Assembly (NCBI RefSeq): GCF_020164555.1
Contig: NZ_JAIQZB010000022.1
Location: 1-61,485, forward strand
Origin: Salegentibacter lacus
Lineage (GTDB): Bacteria; Bacteroidota; Bacteroidia; Flavobacteriales; Flavobacteriaceae
Direction: 5' to 3'
Length of the DNA: 61,485 nt
In this document: piece by piece, positions 59,227 through 61,485 of the stretch
Layout of the letters: every line of letters begins with the position of its first letter
Numbering within the stretch: position 1 is the stretch's first letter
Notes under the pieces: model-generated
Databases searched by the model: none
Told to the model about the DNA's origin: nothing
The model's input: the letters and a program-made list of their open reading frames with translations, nothing else
Position numbers and translations under genes: made by a program

Positions 59227-60483
59227 TTAAAAAACTATCAAGTCGTTGGCATCATCTAGAACCTGGTTATCAAAATCTTTCAAATATATTTCTGTAGTAC
59301 GAAGAGAGTGGTGCCCAAGTCCCTCGCTGATAATTTCAGTAGATATTCCGAGATTTTTGGCAATTGTTGCCCAGGAATGGCGAATGTAATAGGTGGTTAT
59401 TCTCTCTTCAATTCCCGCATCTTTTGCTATTATTTTTAAGGATTTATTTATTAATCTACTATCCGATCTGTATTTGGTGTAATTTTCCACAGAACCATCG
59501 TAACCTATTGGAAAAATAAAATCATCATCCCCTTTGTCTTTCAAATAAAAACTAAGTATTTCAGAAAATTCCTGTGTTATTTTCACCGAAAAAGGATCAC
59601 CAGTTTTACTACGACCATAGAACATTCGGTCACCAACAATATCCCTAATTCTCAATTTTGCAAGATCTATTAAGTTCATGCCTCTGCAATTAAACATACT
59701 TAATAAATAATTCTTTGTATTCCATAATGTAGAACCTTCTTTATAACTCAAATTGCGAATTGCGATAAATTTGTCCTTTGAAAGCGCCTTTTTTTTGGTG
59801 CGTCTTGAAGTTGGAATTTTATAGTGATGAAATGGATTTTTTTGGGGAATAAATCTATCTTCTTTAACTGCACTATTATAAATGGCTCTTATAGCCCTAA
59901 GGTAAGCGCTTATTGCATTATCACAGTTACCTTTTGCCTTGCGATCCATTTCATACTCTTTAAGAAATGTGACTGTGATCTGATAAAGTTTGACCTCTTT
60001 ATTGTTGTTGAATTTTGTAAAAGAAGAAATTGCACCTTTATACCACGATGCAGTTGCCGGTTTACTGATTTTCAATTTGCGGTCTATCAAAATTTGACCA
60101 CATTCATTTAATGTAATTCCATTCGAAAGATTCTTTTTAATTTTGGAATCTAACTTCTTATCCCAGGAATTTTTAATATTTTCAACTAAAACATCAACAT
60201 CTATTTTGTTTAAAGTATCCCCAAGCTCATCTATCATACTTTTAGCCGAATGCAATTTTTGATAGTTAGCTTTATTGATCGCATCACAATCTTTGTTTTT
60301 GTTTGCCAGGGCTGATTTTTTTAATAACAAATTCTTTTCATCCCATCCAGCTATCGAAGTGCTGCAGGATAGACGAATCATTCTTGGTTTCTTGTGAAAT
60401 ATTTTTATTACCACAGGAAATGAACCGTCAATAGCATTTTTTGAACCTTTTCTTGTATCTAAAATTAATCTTGCTCGTGCCAT
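59227..60483 (-). CDS. int: Tyrosine-recombinase integrase
   Basis: 418 residues. N-terminal arm-binding region, SAM-like core-binding domain (about 115-225) and catalytic domain with R267 (NCRGMNLIDL), K293 (RSKTGDP), R368 (YYIRHSWAT), H391 (LGHHS) and nucleophile Y400 (TTEIYLKD). The first histidine of the H-x-x-R box is a tyrosine, as often in Bacteroidota integrases. It lies 160 nt from a tRNA-Arg 3' fragment, its probable attachment site. Too unlike IntI to serve the cassette arrays, because the IntI-specific insert is lacking. Confidence 0.92.
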   Translation of the reverse strand: MARARLILDTRKGSKNAIDGSFPVVIKIFHKKPRMIRLSCSTSIAGWDEKNLLLKKSALANKNKDCDAINKANYQKLHSAKSMIDELGDTLNKIDVDVLVENIKNSWDKKLDSKIKKNLSNGITLNECGQILIDRKLKISKPATASWYKGAISSFTKFNNNKEVKLYQITVTFLKEYEMDRKAKGNCDNAISAYLRAIRAIYNSAVKEDRFIPQKNPFHHYKIPTSRRTKKKALSKDKFIAIRNLSYKEGSTLWNTKNYLLSMFNCRGMNLIDLAKLRIRDIVGDRMFYGRSKTGDPFSVKITQEFSEILSFYLKDKGDDDFIFPIGYDGSVENYTKYRSDSRLINKSLKIIAKDAGIEERITTYYIRHSWATIAKNLGISTEIISEGLGHHSLRTTEIYLKDFDNQVLDDANDLIVF

Positions 60484-60519
60484 TTTTTTGAAATCTTCAT
60501 CATAAATTTAATGAAAATT

Positions 60520-60541
60520 ACGCACACTTTACGCACACTTT
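60520..60541. repeat. Tandem 11-bp direct repeat upstream of int
   Basis: ACGCACACTTT occurs twice without a gap, 37 nt upstream of the int start and about 100 nt from the attachment site. It may be arm-type integrase binding sites or a regulatory repeat. Confidence 0.5.
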
Positions 60542-60644
60542 TTTTTGATTCGAAATAATTTAAGTTGACATTAATATTGATTAAAATACTTATAGTCAAT
60601 TATTTATGATGTTATTTGATTCAGATTGTTAGTTAAAAAAACGA

Positions 60645-60687
60645 CTTCTAAGCAGGCGGTCCCAGGTTCGAATCCTGGCGCGATCAC
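60645..60687 (+). tRNA. 3' half of tRNA-Arg(TCT): attachment site
   Basis: It holds the anticodon loop CTTCTAA (anticodon TCT), the 3' anticodon arm GCAGG, a variable loop, the T arm CCAGG-TTCGAAT-CCTGG and the 3' acceptor strand CGCGATC plus A. The 5' half is absent: the preceding bases cannot pair with either arm. So integration split the gene here, and the crossover is at or near the anticodon loop. The rest should be rebuilt at the other, unseen, end of the element. Confidence 0.85.
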
Positions 60688-60692
60688 TTTGT

Positions 60693-60733
60693 AAAACCGT
60701 AAAACTTAATTTATAAGTCTTTACGGTTTTTTT
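60693..60733 (+). terminator. Terminator behind the tRNA fragment
   Basis: AAAACCGTAAA (60693-60703) pairs with TTTACGGTTTT (60720-60730), followed by more T. It is the original terminator of the tRNA gene, confirming that chromosomal DNA begins here. Confidence 0.85.
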
Positions 60734-60785
60734 ATTTCCCATTCTGTAGATTTGAATTAATAAAAATGCGATAAAATTAATCTCA

Positions 60786-61364
60786 ATGAATTTTCAAGAA
60801 TATAGCATTTACTTTAAAAATATCCTCCTCAAACCGGTGACAGAACATCAACCGCCTTATGATAATCCCGATTACCTGAATTATACAAAGTTAAACTGGT
60901 CACGTATGAACCGTTGGTTCAAAACAGGAAAATTATCAAATGACATTGTGGAAGTTGTTAAAAAAATAGATCAACCGCAACATTGGATCATTATTACAGA
61001 ACCCTGGTGTGGCGATGCAGCTCACAATATTCCCTTTATAGAAATGATAGCAAGTGAAAATACCCTGATAACGGTATCTTATGAGTTAAGGGATGCAGCA
61101 CCCTACAGGATTGAGCAGTATCTTATCAATGGCACTCAATCAATTCCTAAGTTAATTATTAAGGATGAAAAAGGCGAGGATTTAGCAACCTGGGGACCAC
61201 GTCCTGAAAATTGTCAAAAAATATATGCTGAACTACTAAAAGAGCAAGCTTCTTTTGAGATAATAAAAACCGAGATACAAAATTGGTATAATTTAGATAA
61301 AGGAAAAGGACTTCAAAAGGAATTAGAAGATGTATTATCCAGTACACGTAATTATAGATTTTAG
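60786..61364 (+). CDS. Thioredoxin-family protein
   Basis: 192 residues. Thioredoxin-like fold with HWIIITEPWCGDAAHN near residues 60-77: the active site has only one cysteine (WCGDA). Then TVSYELRDAAPYRIEQYLIN, and the cis-proline loop SIPKLIIKDEKG. This family is common in Flavobacteriia chromosomes. Its stop codon lies at the edge of the terminal repeat. It is the only likely chromosomal gene in the window. Confidence 0.85.
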   Translation: MNFQEYSIYFKNILLKPVTEHQPPYDNPDYLNYTKLNWSRMNRWFKTGKLSNDIVEVVKKIDQPQHWIIITEPWCGDAAHNIPFIEMIASENTLITVSYELRDAAPYRIEQYLINGTQSIPKLIIKDEKGEDLATWGPRPENCQKIYAELLKEQASFEIIKTEIQNWYNLDKGKGLQKELEDVLSSTRNYRF

Positions 61365-61485
61365 AGGTCAGTAGTTAGTTACTTATAATTTGCGATTGAT
61401 AGGTGACATTGCCCTGAACCATTTTTGTGATCAGGTTATTGAATATTGTAGCCTTGCTCTGAGATCGGTTGATCCTAAAACAGAA
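61359..61485. repeat. Right copy of the 127-nt terminal inverted repeat
   Basis: Exact reverse complement of 1-127. In plus orientation it carries an open frame after a TAG at about 61372, with GDIALNHFCDQVIEYCSLAL and onward, running off the end. I do not recognise it. The same sequence must occur next to both window ends in the genome, so it belongs to a repeated element. Confidence 0.85.

Noticed and set aside
59227-60483. Integrase as the enzyme of the cassette arrays
   Set aside because: It has the layout of tRNA-targeting Bacteroidota integrases and lacks the extra helix region of integron integrases.
4477-61359. CRISPR array
   Set aside because: The regularly placed repeats are too long, too divergent and separated by genes rather than by short spacers; no cas genes.

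Overview
The window looks like part of the genome of a low-GC member of the Bacteroidota, most likely a marine Flavobacteriaceae species. The protein families are typical of that phylum: Tra proteins of the CTnDOT type, BfmA/BtgA mobilization protein, RteC, TPR/AraC hybrid sensors, and a putative TAnnTTTG promoter box. Almost all of it (about 1-60,690) reads as one integrated conjugative element. The right junction is a displaced 3' half of a tRNA-Arg(TCT) gene at 60,645-60,687, beside an outward-lying tyrosine integrase (59,227-60,483). A thioredoxin-like gene (60,786-61,364) beyond it is probably chromosomal. No second copy of the tRNA fragment is visible, so the left end of the element lies outside the window. 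The two window ends are perfect 127-nt inverted copies of each other, which looks like an assembly k-mer overlap.

Layout: 1-3.5 kb, small secreted or membrane genes separated by attC-like repeats in minus orientation. 4.0-8.4 kb, ssb, a RadC-like protein, a candidate oriT, BfmA/BtgA protein, MobB relaxase and MobC coupling ATPase. 8.4-12.7 kb, a PadR regulator with a membrane protein, a SRAP protein and umuDC. 12.7-24.0 kb, a defence island: helicase with a poly-C tract at its start codon, a type I restriction system (hsdR, hsdM, hsdS), a PD-(D/E)XK nuclease, and a reverse transcriptase preceded by a 320-nt structured RNA. 24.2-31.4 kb, the mating apparatus (traE, F, G, I, J, K, M, N on the minus strand), with traG broken by a one-base frameshift. 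31.8-34.8 kb, a nuclease and three single genes separated by a second repeat family, ending at a group II intron remnant. 34.9-39.1 kb, an EEP-fold protein, a DnaC-like ATPase, a replication-like protein, an HTH protein and RteC.

38-50 kb holds what I consider the most interesting system. A previously unmarked 39-codon gene encodes a double-glycine-leader peptide with a short Arg/Pro-rich core. Around it lie a C39-peptidase ABC exporter, its HlyD partner, a signal-peptide-bearing prolyl oligopeptidase, a membrane-tethered TPR/AraC sensor and a TPR histidine kinase/LuxR-type regulator pair. Perfect palindromes centred on TTTATAAA lie upstream of the exporter, upstream of the peptide and upstream of rteC.

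50.4-56.8 kb is an integron-like array of seven single-gene cassettes in plus orientation. Each cassette start is complementary to the end of the same cassette, as expected for attC recombination sites, but no integron integrase is present. 56.8-60.7 kb holds two outer-membrane-type proteins, a lipoprotein, an integrase remnant, the integrase and the tRNA junction.
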